Of a stretch of DNA of 64,000 bases, positions 33,841 through 42,553 are shown one piece after another. The DNA lies in contig CAJULG010000003.1 of the NCBI GenBank assembly GCA_910587045.1, positions 96,221-160,220 of the forward strand. The letters are read 5' to 3'. The DNA comes from an uncultured Lachnospiraceae bacterium (GTDB taxonomy: Bacteria; Bacillota; Clostridia; Lachnospirales; Lachnospiraceae). A program made the translations under genes and the position numbers. The notes under the pieces were generated by a model. That model ran no database searches and was not told where the DNA came from. It saw nothing but the letters and a program-made list of their open reading frames with translations. Position 1 is the first letter of the stretch. The number at the start of each line of letters is the position of its first letter.

Positions 33841-34731
33841 TCAGTTAAATACATAGGTGTTATTTCTTAAGTATTCCATCCAGATACCGCAATATTCCAC
33901 ATTGCAATGGATTCCATCCACACTGGCATTCTCCGGAAGGGCCCCGGTTTCATCTGCCAGTGCAGAAGCCACATCCAGATATACCACATTCTGTTCCTCA
34001 CATACTGTTTTGATCATCGCATTAAAACGATTGACGTTATCATTGTTATATATGGTGTCCTTTTCAGAACGGGAGGCAGAGATCGGAATAATATTCTCCA
34101 CATAGATCACAGCCTCCGGCTGTAACAGTTTCACATCCTTGATCAGCTTGGAATACTGTTCCTGGAAGAGATCATCATACGGCCAGCCCAGTTCATTTAC
34201 ACCAAACATAATATAAATCTTTTTATATTTCTGAACCTGCAGTGCCTCCATGACCGTAATCTTCCGTCCATCCTCCAAAGGTACGATCTCATCCGAGTAT
34301 ATACGGGTAATGCTTAACCCTTTGGAACAATACGCCTGAAGATTGCTCAGATTGGAGTACAGCATAAAACCCTCTGTACGGGAATCTCCGATAAACAGGG
34401 CGTCATCAAAATAGGAATCATCTACACGGCCTTCCGAGAGCACATATTCCTTGTCCGCTTTTCCCAGAGTCGCTCTTACCGTACCAATGGTATACAGGTG
34501 AATCGGCTGCCGCTGCAATGCCAGGCCAAGATGTTCTGTCTGGTCATTTCCATATTGTCCGATCTGACGACGGAGCTCCTCGATCGGATTCCATTGGTTG
34601 TCCTTGCTCCAGAAACGAAAGTATATTATAGAAAACGATGCCAGTAAAAAAACGATGACGATGATTGATATGGTTATAATTTTTCGGCGTTTTACCCTTG
34701 TTTTATAGCTTCGTTTATAATCCAGAGGCAT
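33841..34731 (-). CDS. Membrane-anchored SGNH/GDSL-type hydrolase
   Basis: After an N-terminal membrane helix (IITISIIVIVFLLASFSIIY) comes an extracellular SGNH domain. The nucleophile Ser sits in LFIGDSRTEGF, block III is MFGVNELG with Asn, and the Asp-His pair is in SVDGIHCN. Such enzymes act as esterases or O-acyl transferases on wall polymers. The 296-residue length fits. A TGCTATAAT extended -10 lies at 34768-34776, about 40 nt upstream, and probably drives this gene and the DUF4358 lipoprotein. Confidence 0.8.
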   Translation of the reverse strand: MPLDYKRSYKTRVKRRKIITISIIVIVFLLASFSIIYFRFWSKDNQWNPIEELRRQIGQYGNDQTEHLGLALQRQPIHLYTIGTVRATLGKADKEYVLSEGRVDDSYFDDALFIGDSRTEGFMLYSNLSNLQAYCSKGLSITRIYSDEIVPLEDGRKITVMEALQVQKYKKIYIMFGVNELGWPYDDLFQEQYSKLIKDVKLLQPEAVIYVENIIPISASRSEKDTIYNNDNVNRFNAMIKTVCEEQNVVYLDVASALADETGALPENASVDGIHCNVEYCGIWMEYLRNNTYVFN

Positions 34732-34886
34732 CGTTACATTTCCTTTCTTTCGATTTTTGCGCTATTTATTATAGCATAAGTACATATAAATAACTATCCC
34801 CAAATATTACATATTTATGAAAAATACGTCCTATTTTTTAGTCGATTTTCCCTCGCCAATATGGTATGATGTGTATAAGCAGTCCG

Positions 34887-35247
34887 CAGTGCCAAAATCA
34901 ATCATGCGCAATCCGGCTGTTTACAGACGTATTTGCGCAGTTTGATTTTGATTGGGCGTACGCCCCTTCACCGAGGAAGCCAACGGGTTCCGAGGGGCAC
35001 TGCGTTCATTCGTCACGAATCAATAACGTGCAATCCGGCTGTTTACAGACGTATTTGCGCGGTTTGATTTTGACAGGGCCCACGCCCGTTTACCGAGGAA
35101 GCCAACGGATTCCGGGGGGCACTGCGTTCATTCGTCACGAATCAATAACGTGCAATCCGGCTGTTTACAGACGTATTTGCGCGGTTTGATTTTGACAGGG
35201 CCCACGCCCGTTTACCGAGGAAGCCAACGGATTCTGGGGGGCACTGC
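34887..35247 (+). repeat. Three tandem copies of a 122-bp repeat
   Basis: GCAATCCGG recurs at 34908, 35030 and 35152, i.e. exactly every 122 bp. Copies two and three differ at a single base across the unit; copy one is more divergent. Since 122 is not a multiple of 3, no continuous protein is encoded. The array fills most of the 34732-35277 gap and ends 30 bp before the epimerase gene. It contains short palindromic parts (GGGCGTACGCCC in copy one). Confidence 0.9.
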
Positions 35248-35277
35248 GATTAATGTATAGTATATTGGGAGGTTACT

Positions 35278-36291
35278 ATGGAAGCAACAGCAAAGAAAAT
35301 CAATTACGGGGGGGAAACCTGTCTGGAATTGCGGGCGGGAAACTATCTTGCCATGATTGCCCCCGGCATAGGAAGCAACGTCCTTCGTCTTCGCGATGAG
35401 GCCAACGATATAGAAATATTTCGTTTTAATCCTGACACTTCAATGGAAGAAATCCGGCAGGCTCCGGAAGTATACGGACTGCCCTCGCTTTATCTGCCAA
35501 ACCGCCTTCGAGATGGCAGATTAAAAACCAGTGATGGACTTTATACACTACCGGTCAACGAAGCATCGTTAGGAAATCATATTCACGGCTTTTTACATAA
35601 GCGTCCGTTCTCTGTTACAGATTTGTCTGCCTCTGAAGGAAAGGCAGTTGCCAGAACAGAATATCTGTATGATGAAACGGATGAATTTTTCCAGTATCTT
35701 CCCGTTTCTTTTCGAGCAGAATTTACATTTACACTCTCTGCAGAAGGACTGCATTATTCTTTTACCATGACAAATCTTTCTTCCGTTCAGATGCCATATG
35801 GCGTATGTACGCATACCACCATGATGGGACCTTTTACTTCAAACGGTAAGGGAGAAAATATGCGGTTATATGTGCCGATCGGTGAAAAGTGGCAGTTAAA
35901 TAACCGTTGTCTGCCGACCAGCGTATTTATGCCTTTAGACAACCATGACAAACAATATTTAACCGGCTCCATGGTTCCGGTTCAGCAGATCATTAATAAT
36001 GATGTGTATTATGCAGAAATGGGCGACATGGATGGAAAACCGTTTTACGGAATTTCGGCACTGGATATTGAAAGCGGTAAGGAAATCCGGAATGAAGTCT
36101 GTGAGGATTACAAATTCTGGGTGATCTGGAATGACTGGGGAGATAAAGGCTATTTCTGTCCGGAGCCAATGACATGGATCATTGATGCACCGAATCTTCC
36201 TTTGGAACCCGGCGACACCGGCTATCTGGAGCTGGCACCGGGGGAGAGCAAAACCGTAACCCAGCGTTTTTATACCGTGGTGAAAAATTAG
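35278..36291 (+). CDS. Aldose 1-epimerase family protein
   Basis: It belongs to the galactose mutarotase-like fold, which interconverts sugar anomers. The 337-residue protein shows the family histidines in LGNHIHGFLHKRP and MPYGVCTHTTMMG, and the region TWIIDAPNLPLEPGDTGYLE near the end where the catalytic Glu is expected. The GH94 phosphorylase gene follows 137 bp later. Cellobiose phosphorylase prefers one anomer and releases alpha-glucose 1-phosphate plus glucose, so a mutarotase next to it makes sense. GGGAGG lies 5 nt before the ATG, directly behind the 122-bp repeats. Confidence 0.83.
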   Translation: MEATAKKINYGGETCLELRAGNYLAMIAPGIGSNVLRLRDEANDIEIFRFNPDTSMEEIRQAPEVYGLPSLYLPNRLRDGRLKTSDGLYTLPVNEASLGNHIHGFLHKRPFSVTDLSASEGKAVARTEYLYDETDEFFQYLPVSFRAEFTFTLSAEGLHYSFTMTNLSSVQMPYGVCTHTTMMGPFTSNGKGENMRLYVPIGEKWQLNNRCLPTSVFMPLDNHDKQYLTGSMVPVQQIINNDVYYAEMGDMDGKPFYGISALDIESGKEIRNEVCEDYKFWVIWNDWGDKGYFCPEPMTWIIDAPNLPLEPGDTGYLELAPGESKTVTQRFYTVVKN

Positions 36292-36345
36292 ACCCCGGCC
36301 GGATTTATCCTTCATAAAATTGCAAGAATATACGCCTAGTTTTCC

Positions 36346-36374
36346 TTGTTTTTATGCTATGAATCATATATAAT
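36346..36374 (+). promoter_or_regulatory. Sigma-A promoter of cellobiose phosphorylase
   Basis: TTGTTT, 17 nt, TATAAT. The start codon of the GH94 gene is about 55 nt downstream, so the phosphorylase can be expressed apart from the epimerase. Confidence 0.65.
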
Positions 36375-36428
36375 GTTCAGTATGGGGCTTCCTATGCCCG
36401 CTAGATTTAAAGGGAGGTATACACACAC

Positions 36429-38882
36429 ATGAAATTCGGTTATTTTGACGACCAAAACAAAGAGTACGTTATTACCAATCCTAAGACTCCGTATCCTTGG
36501 ATCAACTACTTAGGAAACCAGGACTTCTTCTCACTTATTTCCAACACTGCAGGTGGTTACAGCTTCTATAAGGATGCACGTCTTAGAAGAATTACCCGTT
36601 ATCGATATAATAACGTACCTGTAGATATGGGCGGACGCTATTTTTACATTAATGAGGATGATAACATCTGGTCGCCTGGCTGGTCACCAGTAAAAAAGGA
36701 TCTTGAATTCTATGAATGTCGCCATGGTATGGGTTACACCGTGATCAGCGGTAAGAGTAATGGTCTGAAAGCAGAGGTTACTTTCTTCGTACCGAATAAT
36801 TACAAGGGCGAGGTTCAGAAGGTCAGCTTAAAAAATGAAGGAACCGCTCCAAAGAGCTTTAAATTGTTTTCTTTCCTGGAATGGTGTCTGTGGAATGCAG
36901 AGGATGATACCACGAATTTCCAGCGGAATTTTAACACCGGTGAGGTAGAGGTAGAAGGTTCTACTCTGTTCCATAAGACAGAATATAAGGAGCGCCGGGA
37001 TCACTTTGCATTTTATACTGTGAATGCAGATATCGAAGGCTTTGATTGTGACAGAGAAAGCTTTATCGGTCTTTATAACGGATTTGAGAATCCGCAGACG
37101 GTACTGGCCGGCAGGGCCGGTAACTCCAAGGCGGATGGCTGGTCACCGATTGCTTCCCACTGCCTGAATATCAGTCTTGCTCCGGGCGAAACCAAGGATT
37201 TTGTATTTATTCTTGGATACGTTGAGAATCCACAGGAGGAGAAATTCAACCAGGACGGCTCCATGAACAAGTCAAGAGCCTATGCAATGATCGAACAGTT
37301 TAACACTGCTGAAAAGGTGGATGCTGCTCTTGCTGAATTAAAGAAGCTCTGGTCAGATCTGCTTTCAAAATATACCGTTGAGACTCCGGATGATAAGATG
37401 AACCGAATGGTAAATATCTGGAATCAGTATCAGTGTATGGTCACCTTTAACATGTCACGTTCCGCATCCTACTTTGAAAGCGGAATCGGACGGGGTATGG
37501 GCTTCCGTGATTCCAATCAGGATCTGCTCGGTTTTGTGCATCAGATTCCGGATCGTGCAAGAGAACGGATCTTAGATCTTGCTGCCACTCAGTTTGAAAA
37601 CGGTGGATGCTTCCATCAGTATCAACCGCTTACCAAGAAAGGAAATGATGCAGTAGGCGGCGATTTCTCTGATGATCCATTATGGATGATCCTTTCTACT
37701 GCTGCATATATTAAAGAAACCGGCGACTATTCCATCCTGGATGAAATGGTTCCATACCGTAACGATGCCTCCCTGTCACAGACCATGATGCACCACTTAC
37801 AGCAGTCCTTCTACCGGATCGTAAATAATGTAGGACCTCACGGCTTGCCACTCAGCATGCGTGCAGACTGGAATGATTGTCTGAACCTGTCCTGCTTCTC
37901 GAATACACCGGGCGAGAGCTTCCAGACCTGGACCTCTCCGAAGTACGGGGATGATAAGTATTCCAAGGTGGCAGAGAGTTTATTCGTAGCAACCCTTTTC
38001 ACCTATACCGGACCGGAATATGTAGCGCTCTGCAAATATAAGGGACTGGACGATGAAGCAGCCAAGGCACAGGCTGAAATTGATAAAATGAAGAATACCA
38101 TTATCGAGCATGGGTATGATGGAGAATGGTTCTTACGGGCATATGATGACTTTGGACACAAGGTTGGTTCCAAGGAGAATGAAGAAGGTAAGATCTTCAT
38201 TGAGCCACAGGGCTTTGCTGTTATGTCTGAGATCGGAAAAGACAAGGGATATGACATTCAGACACTGGAAAGTGTGGACAAGTACCTGAACTGCAAGCAT
38301 GGTCTGGTACTGAATAACCCGGCGTTTACTAAATATTATATTGAGTATGGTGAGATTTCTACCTATCCTGCCGGATACAAAGAAAATGCAGGTATCTTCT
38401 GCCATAACAATGCATGGATTATCTGTGCGGAAGCTTATGTGGGACATGGAGATAAGGCATTTGAATACTATTCCAAGATTGCACCGGCCTATCTGGAGGA
38501 TATTTCAGATCTGCATCGGACAGAGCCTTATGTATATGCACAGATGATCGCAGGTAAGGATGCCGGCCGCTTTGGCGAAGCAAAGAACAGTTGGCTGACC
38601 GGTACCGCTTCGTGGAACTTTGTTGCAGTTTCTCAGTATATGCTGGGTATCATTCCGGATTATAACGGACTGAAGATCGATCCTTCTATTCCGTCAGAAT
38701 GGGATGGTTTTAAAGCAACCCGTCAGTTCCGTAATGCAACTTATAACATTACGATCAAGAATCCTTCTCATGTTTGTAAGGGTGTCAAGAGCGTAACGGT
38801 TGACGGCAACGCCATTGAAGGCAATATACTCCCGGTTTTCAATGATGGCAAGGAACATACTGTAGAAGTTGTGTTAGGATAA
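36429..38882 (+). CDS. Cellobiose phosphorylase (GH94)
   Basis: It splits cellobiose with phosphate into glucose 1-phosphate and glucose, saving ATP. The 817-residue length fits clostridial cellobiose phosphorylases. The N-terminal beta-sandwich begins [20 protein letters not shown] and contains [20 protein letters not shown]. The (alpha/alpha)6 barrel has the general acid Asp in [13 protein letters not shown], with [20 protein letters not shown] and [15 protein letters not shown] as phosphate- and sugar-contact regions. No signal peptide, so it works in the cytosol on imported cellobiose. Closely related cellodextrin or chitobiose enzymes are less likely by length and N-terminus. Confidence 0.93.
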   Translation: MKFGYFDDQNKEYVITNPKTPYPWINYLGNQDFFSLISNTAGGYSFYKDARLRRITRYRYNNVPVDMGGRYFYINEDDNIWSPGWSPVKKDLEFYECRHGMGYTVISGKSNGLKAEVTFFVPNNYKGEVQKVSLKNEGTAPKSFKLFSFLEWCLWNAEDDTTNFQRNFNTGEVEVEGSTLFHKTEYKERRDHFAFYTVNADIEGFDCDRESFIGLYNGFENPQTVLAGRAGNSKADGWSPIASHCLNISLAPGETKDFVFILGYVENPQEEKFNQDGSMNKSRAYAMIEQFNTAEKVDAALAELKKLWSDLLSKYTVETPDDKMNRMVNIWNQYQCMVTFNMSRSASYFESGIGRGMGFRDSNQDLLGFVHQIPDRARERILDLAATQFENGGCFHQYQPLTKKGNDAVGGDFSDDPLWMILSTAAYIKETGDYSILDEMVPYRNDASLSQTMMHHLQQSFYRIVNNVGPHGLPLSMRADWNDCLNLSCFSNTPGESFQTWTSPKYGDDKYSKVAESLFVATLFTYTGPEYVALCKYKGLDDEAAKAQAEIDKMKNTIIEHGYDGEWFLRAYDDFGHKVGSKENEEGKIFIEPQGFAVMSEIGKDKGYDIQTLESVDKYLNCKHGLVLNNPAFTKYYIEYGEISTYPAGYKENAGIFCHNNAWIICAEAYVGHGDKAFEYYSKIAPAYLEDISDLHRTEPYVYAQMIAGKDAGRFGEAKNSWLTGTASWNFVAVSQYMLGIIPDYNGLKIDPSIPSEWDGFKATRQFRNATYNITIKNPSHVCKGVKSVTVDGNAIEGNILPVFNDGKEHTVEVVLG

Positions 38883-38904
38883 TACATGATACAATAAAAC
38901 AAAG

Positions 38905-38942
38905 AAATACCGCTGCCGGAAACGTTTCCGGCAGCGGTATTT
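38905..38942 (+). terminator. Strong terminator after cellobiose phosphorylase
   Basis: A perfect 19-bp palindrome centred on 38923.5 (arms AAATACCGCTGCCGGAAAC and its complement) ends in TTT and lies 22 bp after the stop codon. Confidence 0.9.
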
Positions 38943-39009
38943 CTGATTTGGTCATTATATTCTAAATTCAGTTTTATATAAGTACAGGTGATAGATGTCA
39001 CACATTCTG

Positions 39010-39243
39010 CTACGCTTCCAGCCCCAGCCCCTTCAGATATTCGATCACATCCTCAACGGTATCCAGATTCGCCACATCATCAGCCGGGATCTCAACATTA
39101 AAGGCATCCTCTATTGCCATAACCAGTTCAAACAGATCCAGGGAATCTGCATCCAGGTCGTCCTTGAAAGAGGTACTTAATTCTATATTATTGGCCTCCG
39201 TGCCCAACTGCGTAGAAATAATATCTCTCATCTTCTCAAACAT
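39010..39243 (-). CDS. acpP: Acyl carrier protein
   Basis: It carries acyl groups on phosphopantetheine. The 77-residue chain begins MFEKMRDIISTQLG. The modified Ser lies in DDLDADSLDLFELVMAIED. It is acidic, as usual. The start at 39243 has AAGGAGATAGG upstream; an earlier ATG would add a basic tail not seen in the family. No fatty acid synthesis genes are adjacent, so it might serve a special acyl pathway. Confidence 0.93.
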   Translation of the reverse strand: MFEKMRDIISTQLGTEANNIELSTSFKDDLDADSLDLFELVMAIEDAFNVEIPADDVANLDTVEDVIEYLKGLGLEA

Positions 39244-39331
39244 AACAATCCTATCTCCTTTTATTTTAATAACACACAAGTAATATACAACAGCGCTATA
39301 TTGATGTCAACAGGAACATTGGAAATCTCTG

Positions 39332-40990
39332 CTAAAAATTCAGCTTGTTAAATTCCTCCAATGGCATCGGCCTGGCAAAATAGAAACCCTGTGCCACATC
39401 ACAATGGGATCCTCTTAGAAAATCCACATGCTCTGTCGTTTCTACACCTTCTGCAATGATCTGCAGTTGGAGTTCCTTTGCCATGGCAATCGTATGCCGG
39501 ATCACGATCTTACCCTTCTCTGAGGTCAGGGTATCATCCAGAAATCCTTTGTCAATCTTTATCACATCTACCGGTATATTCCGCAGCATATTCAAAGAGG
39601 AGTAGCCGGAACCGAAATCGTCTACCTCCAGCCGGAATCCCATTTCCTGCAGTCGCTTCAGGAGATAATAGAGCTTATCGGAATTATCAAAAAACATGGT
39701 CTCTGTGATCTCCAGAGATAGTGCTCCCGGCGAAAGATCATATTTACTTAATAGCTTTTCCAGTACCTGCTCTATATTGCGGTTCTTTATGTGAAAACGG
39801 GATACGTTAACCGATACCGGAAATTCCCGCCTCCCTGTCTTTCTCCACCCCTGAATTGCTTTACAGGCTTCTTCCCACATATATTCATCCAGTTTCAAAA
39901 TAAACCCGTTCTTTTCAAATAATGGAATAAAATCATTGGGCTGGATCATGCCTTTGGTTGGATGATTCCATCGGGTCAGCACTTCTGCCCCAACGATCTC
40001 TCTGCTTTCCAGATCGAATTTCGGCTGCAGGTACATAACAAACTGTCGTTCTTTCAAAGCCTGTTCCATTTCCAGTTCAATCTGGGTATTCTTTACCATT
40101 TCATTTCGATATTCCTCATCATAGAATGCACAGAACTGCATGGCGCTGTCCTTGATGCTTTTCTTGGCCAGAGCTGCACGATCGCACATAAGGTTCACAG
40201 CCAGGGAATTATTCTCTCCCGGCAGATAAACTCCATAGGAGGTCTTTATATCAAAATCAAACTTATTGGCTTCTATCTTCTTTTTTAATTTCTCAATAAA
40301 TCTTATGATGTCACCCTTCGTTTCATACATAATACAGATACAAAAGACATCACTGTGCATCCGGCAGTATGTATTGGGTGAAGCTACCGTTTCCTTTAAA
40401 GCATCCGCCAGATGGATCAATACCAGATCACCCACACGCATTCCAAACAGATCATTGATCACCTTGAACTTTTCAATATCCATGACGATCATGGCATGAT
40501 GGTGCCCGTTATCCCAGATCAGCAGTCTTGTGACCTCTTCGTTAAAGCGCTCTGTATTAGGCGCTCCGGTCAGGGCATCGAAGTCCTGCCGATACCGCAG
40601 GGCGGCAGACGAGCGGATCTCATCACTGACATCCTTCATGGTACCGATTACCTTGGCCACTTCTCCGGATTCCTGTAGTTCATATTGCAGAACGATCTTA
40701 TACCAACTGGTCGTACCGGACTTCGTTACGAATCGGCAGGTGACCGTCTGCTCCCCTTTTCGATTGGCAAACAGGGTACGGTATAACTCTACATCCTCTT
40801 CATAGACGATCCCGTCCGTGGCCGGATCTTCCATAAAATTCTCATTCTGGATCGTATCGACTCCAAAGCACTCCCGAAATAGAGGTGAACAATATTTCTG
40901 CCCTGTTATGTAATTGATCTCAAAGACAATGGTCCTTAGCTGCTTCACTGCAGCCTCATACATCTCTTCCATAAATTCATGATTTTCCAT
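39332..40990 (-). CDS. PAS-GGDEF-EAL protein, probable c-di-GMP phosphodiesterase
   Basis: This c-di-GMP enzyme of 552 residues has a PAS domain (about 10-130), a GGDEF domain (about 140-290) and an EAL domain (about 300-550). The GGDEF site reads HSDVF, so cyclase activity is unlikely. The EAL domain keeps the metal and catalytic residues: Glu in GAEVLTRW, Asn in VSVNVSRFH, Glu in LEITETMF, Asp pair in VDDFGSGYSS, Lys in VIKIDKGF, Glu in AEGVET and Gln in VAQGFYFARP. It should break down c-di-GMP and so favour motility. No membrane helix. Confidence 0.9.
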   Translation of the reverse strand: MENHEFMEEMYEAAVKQLRTIVFEINYITGQKYCSPLFRECFGVDTIQNENFMEDPATDGIVYEEDVELYRTLFANRKGEQTVTCRFVTKSGTTSWYKIVLQYELQESGEVAKVIGTMKDVSDEIRSSAALRYRQDFDALTGAPNTERFNEEVTRLLIWDNGHHHAMIVMDIEKFKVINDLFGMRVGDLVLIHLADALKETVASPNTYCRMHSDVFCICIMYETKGDIIRFIEKLKKKIEANKFDFDIKTSYGVYLPGENNSLAVNLMCDRAALAKKSIKDSAMQFCAFYDEEYRNEMVKNTQIELEMEQALKERQFVMYLQPKFDLESREIVGAEVLTRWNHPTKGMIQPNDFIPLFEKNGFILKLDEYMWEEACKAIQGWRKTGRREFPVSVNVSRFHIKNRNIEQVLEKLLSKYDLSPGALSLEITETMFFDNSDKLYYLLKRLQEMGFRLEVDDFGSGYSSLNMLRNIPVDVIKIDKGFLDDTLTSEKGKIVIRHTIAMAKELQLQIIAEGVETTEHVDFLRGSHCDVAQGFYFARPMPLEEFNKLNF

Positions 40991-41056
40991 CGCATTTCAC
41001 CCTATCCTTCTCTTGTCCATAGTAACAAGATTATGCCGGGTTTGTCAATTAATTCC

Positions 41057-41091
41057 TTTGCTTGACAAGCAAATATCCTTTCCCTTATGAT
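41057..41091 (+). promoter_or_regulatory. Promoter with overlapping palindrome before the PerR/Fur gene
   Basis: TTGACA, 18 nt, TATGAT forms a good promoter 44 nt before the start codon. A perfect 17-bp palindrome (TTTGCTTG-A-CAAGCAAA, 41057-41073) covers the -35. It is a likely operator for autorepression, although it differs from the classic PerR box. Confidence 0.65.
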
Positions 41092-41134
41092 AGAGGTAAG
41101 CATAAAGAAAACGATATTGTTCACAGGAGGCATT

Positions 41135-41527
41135 ATGCAGTCTAAAATGAAGCACAGCCGGCAACGGGACGCGATTCTTGCCTATCTGAATACCAGAAGG
41201 GATCATCCAACGGCGGATATGGTATATACCGCTCTTAAAGAGACCATGCCGAATATCAGTCTCGGCACAGTTTACCGGAATCTTTCCCAGCTTGCAGATC
41301 ATGGCATGATCCTGCGTATTTCCTGCGACGGAAGAATGGATCATTTTGATGCAGTCACTGCCCCCCACCCCCACTTTTTCTGTCATCATTGTGGATGCGT
41401 ATCTGATCTGATCACAGCAAAACCGATCCTGCTCCCTCTGCCGGATAGGACTGAATTCCAGGGAGAGATTGAGGGATGCCATATGATCTATTACGGAACC
41501 TGTGAAGCGTGTATTTCAATTAAGTAG
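41135..41527 (+). CDS. Fur family repressor, PerR-like
   Basis: This metal-dependent repressor of 130 residues has a winged helix at 5-75 (AILAYLNTRRDHPTADMVYT, ISLGTVYRNLSQLADHGMIL). The dimer/metal part has the regulatory ligands in DHFDAVTAPHPHFFC. Two CxxC pairs (CHHC and CEAC) form the structural zinc site. PerR senses peroxide by oxidation of its metal ligands; the pattern with Asp after RMDHFD fits PerR better than Fur, but the assignment is not certain. The start has AGGAGG 4 nt upstream; a second ATG four codons on is possible. Confidence 0.82.
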   Translation: MQSKMKHSRQRDAILAYLNTRRDHPTADMVYTALKETMPNISLGTVYRNLSQLADHGMILRISCDGRMDHFDAVTAPHPHFFCHHCGCVSDLITAKPILLPLPDRTEFQGEIEGCHMIYYGTCEACISIK

Positions 41528-41604
41528 GGAAGATTTTCTGCCTGCCGTACGGCCCGCATGCTGCGTTAGCAGCAAATTCTTATATGCAGGCCTGCGCATA
41601 TAAA

Positions 41605-41632
41605 ACAGCCGGGCCTTGAATGGTCCGGCTGT
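41605..41632 (-). terminator. Terminator after the SpoIIQ-like gene
   Basis: ACAGCCGGACC and GGCCCGGCTGT pair (11 bp, one G-U) around a 6-nt loop. On the minus strand TTTTAT follows. It lies 34 bp after the SpoIIQ-like stop. Confidence 0.75.
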
Positions 41633-41666
41633 ACATGTGATTCTGTATTCTGATGTTCCTACATGA

Positions 41667-42512
41667 CTACTCTACCTGTAAAACTTCCATTGGATTTATC
41701 GGCTTCTCATCCTTTGTCATTGCAAAGTACAGATGCGGGCCTTCTTTTTCGTAGTAGGCAGTTGGCTCTGCTACACTTCCTAAGATCGTATCCTTCCACA
41801 CTTCATCACCTAATGTAACTTTTACATCCTGCAGTTGTCCATAGACTGCCTTGTATCCGCTTCCCAGATCTACCGTTACGGTCGTTCCGTATTCCCGTGA
41901 TTCATCAATTCCTGTTACCTGTCCATGCCAGATTGACGCTACATCGGTTCCTGTCGGAGCCTGTAACAGCATACCCGGATTACAGCGATAGGTTCCCAGG
42001 GTCTTGAAATATACTGTGGTATCCATACTGAATGGCAGAATCGTATTACCAAGCACCGGCATGGAAACCTCTTCCATACCTTCAAAACTCAGGCCGGTAA
42101 TCGGTTCAAACGCAACTGTCTGATCTGACATTGCCTCTTCTACAGGCGGAGCCTCTGTATCCTGCGGTTCTGTATCCTGTGATTCTGTATTCTGTGCAAC
42201 CTCTTCCTCTGTAGGCTTCTCTTCCTCAGTGGCAGGCTCGTCCTCTTTTGCAACATCTTCCGTATTCCACATATCCATTGGTACATCCATGTCACCATCC
42301 AGAATGGTTTCCTGAACCTCTTCCGTTACTTCAGCATCAGCCATTTCATTCTCTATGGGTTCATTCAGGTTAATTTCCTGTCCCTGCTGCTGCTGTTTCT
42401 TATTGGTATTCACGTTGTAGACAGCTAATGCGGCAACCAATGCAACCACACCAACGCCGAAGGATAAGTAGAAACCATTTGCTTTTAAAAATTCTGCTAC
42501 GGATTTCTTCAT
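41667..42512 (-). CDS. spoIIQ: SpoIIQ-like membrane protein with degenerate M23 domain
   Basis: SpoIIQ sits in the forespore membrane and pairs with SpoIIIAH across the septum. The 281-residue protein has an N-terminal membrane helix (FGVGVVALVAALAVYNVNTN). A long acidic Glu/Thr/Pro spacer follows (45-135), then a C-terminal LytM/M23 domain (about 165-280). The first zinc-site His-Asp segment is changed (LQAPTGTDV) while the last His remains (GPHLYFAMT), as in B. subtilis SpoIIQ, so it is probably not an active peptidase. The start at 42512 (GAGG 8 nt upstream) is preferred to two ATG/GTG codons just before. SpoIID lies two genes upstream. Confidence 0.78.
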   Translation of the reverse strand: MKKSVAEFLKANGFYLSFGVGVVALVAALAVYNVNTNKKQQQQGQEINLNEPIENEMADAEVTEEVQETILDGDMDVPMDMWNTEDVAKEDEPATEEEKPTEEEVAQNTESQDTEPQDTEAPPVEEAMSDQTVAFEPITGLSFEGMEEVSMPVLGNTILPFSMDTTVYFKTLGTYRCNPGMLLQAPTGTDVASIWHGQVTGIDESREYGTTVTVDLGSGYKAVYGQLQDVKVTLGDEVWKDTILGSVAEPTAYYEKEGPHLYFAMTKDEKPINPMEVLQVE

Positions 42513-42553
42513 TTTCATCACCTCTGCTACTATTGTTGCCTGAGGTGATGAAA

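Noticed and set aside
34866..35189. A 107-codon frame across the 122-bp repeats
   Set aside because: The repeat length is not a multiple of three, so each copy is read in a different frame; no ribosome site fits.
34887..35247. CRISPR array
   Set aside because: The 122-bp units are nearly identical throughout, with no unique spacers of 30-40 bp, and no cas genes are near.
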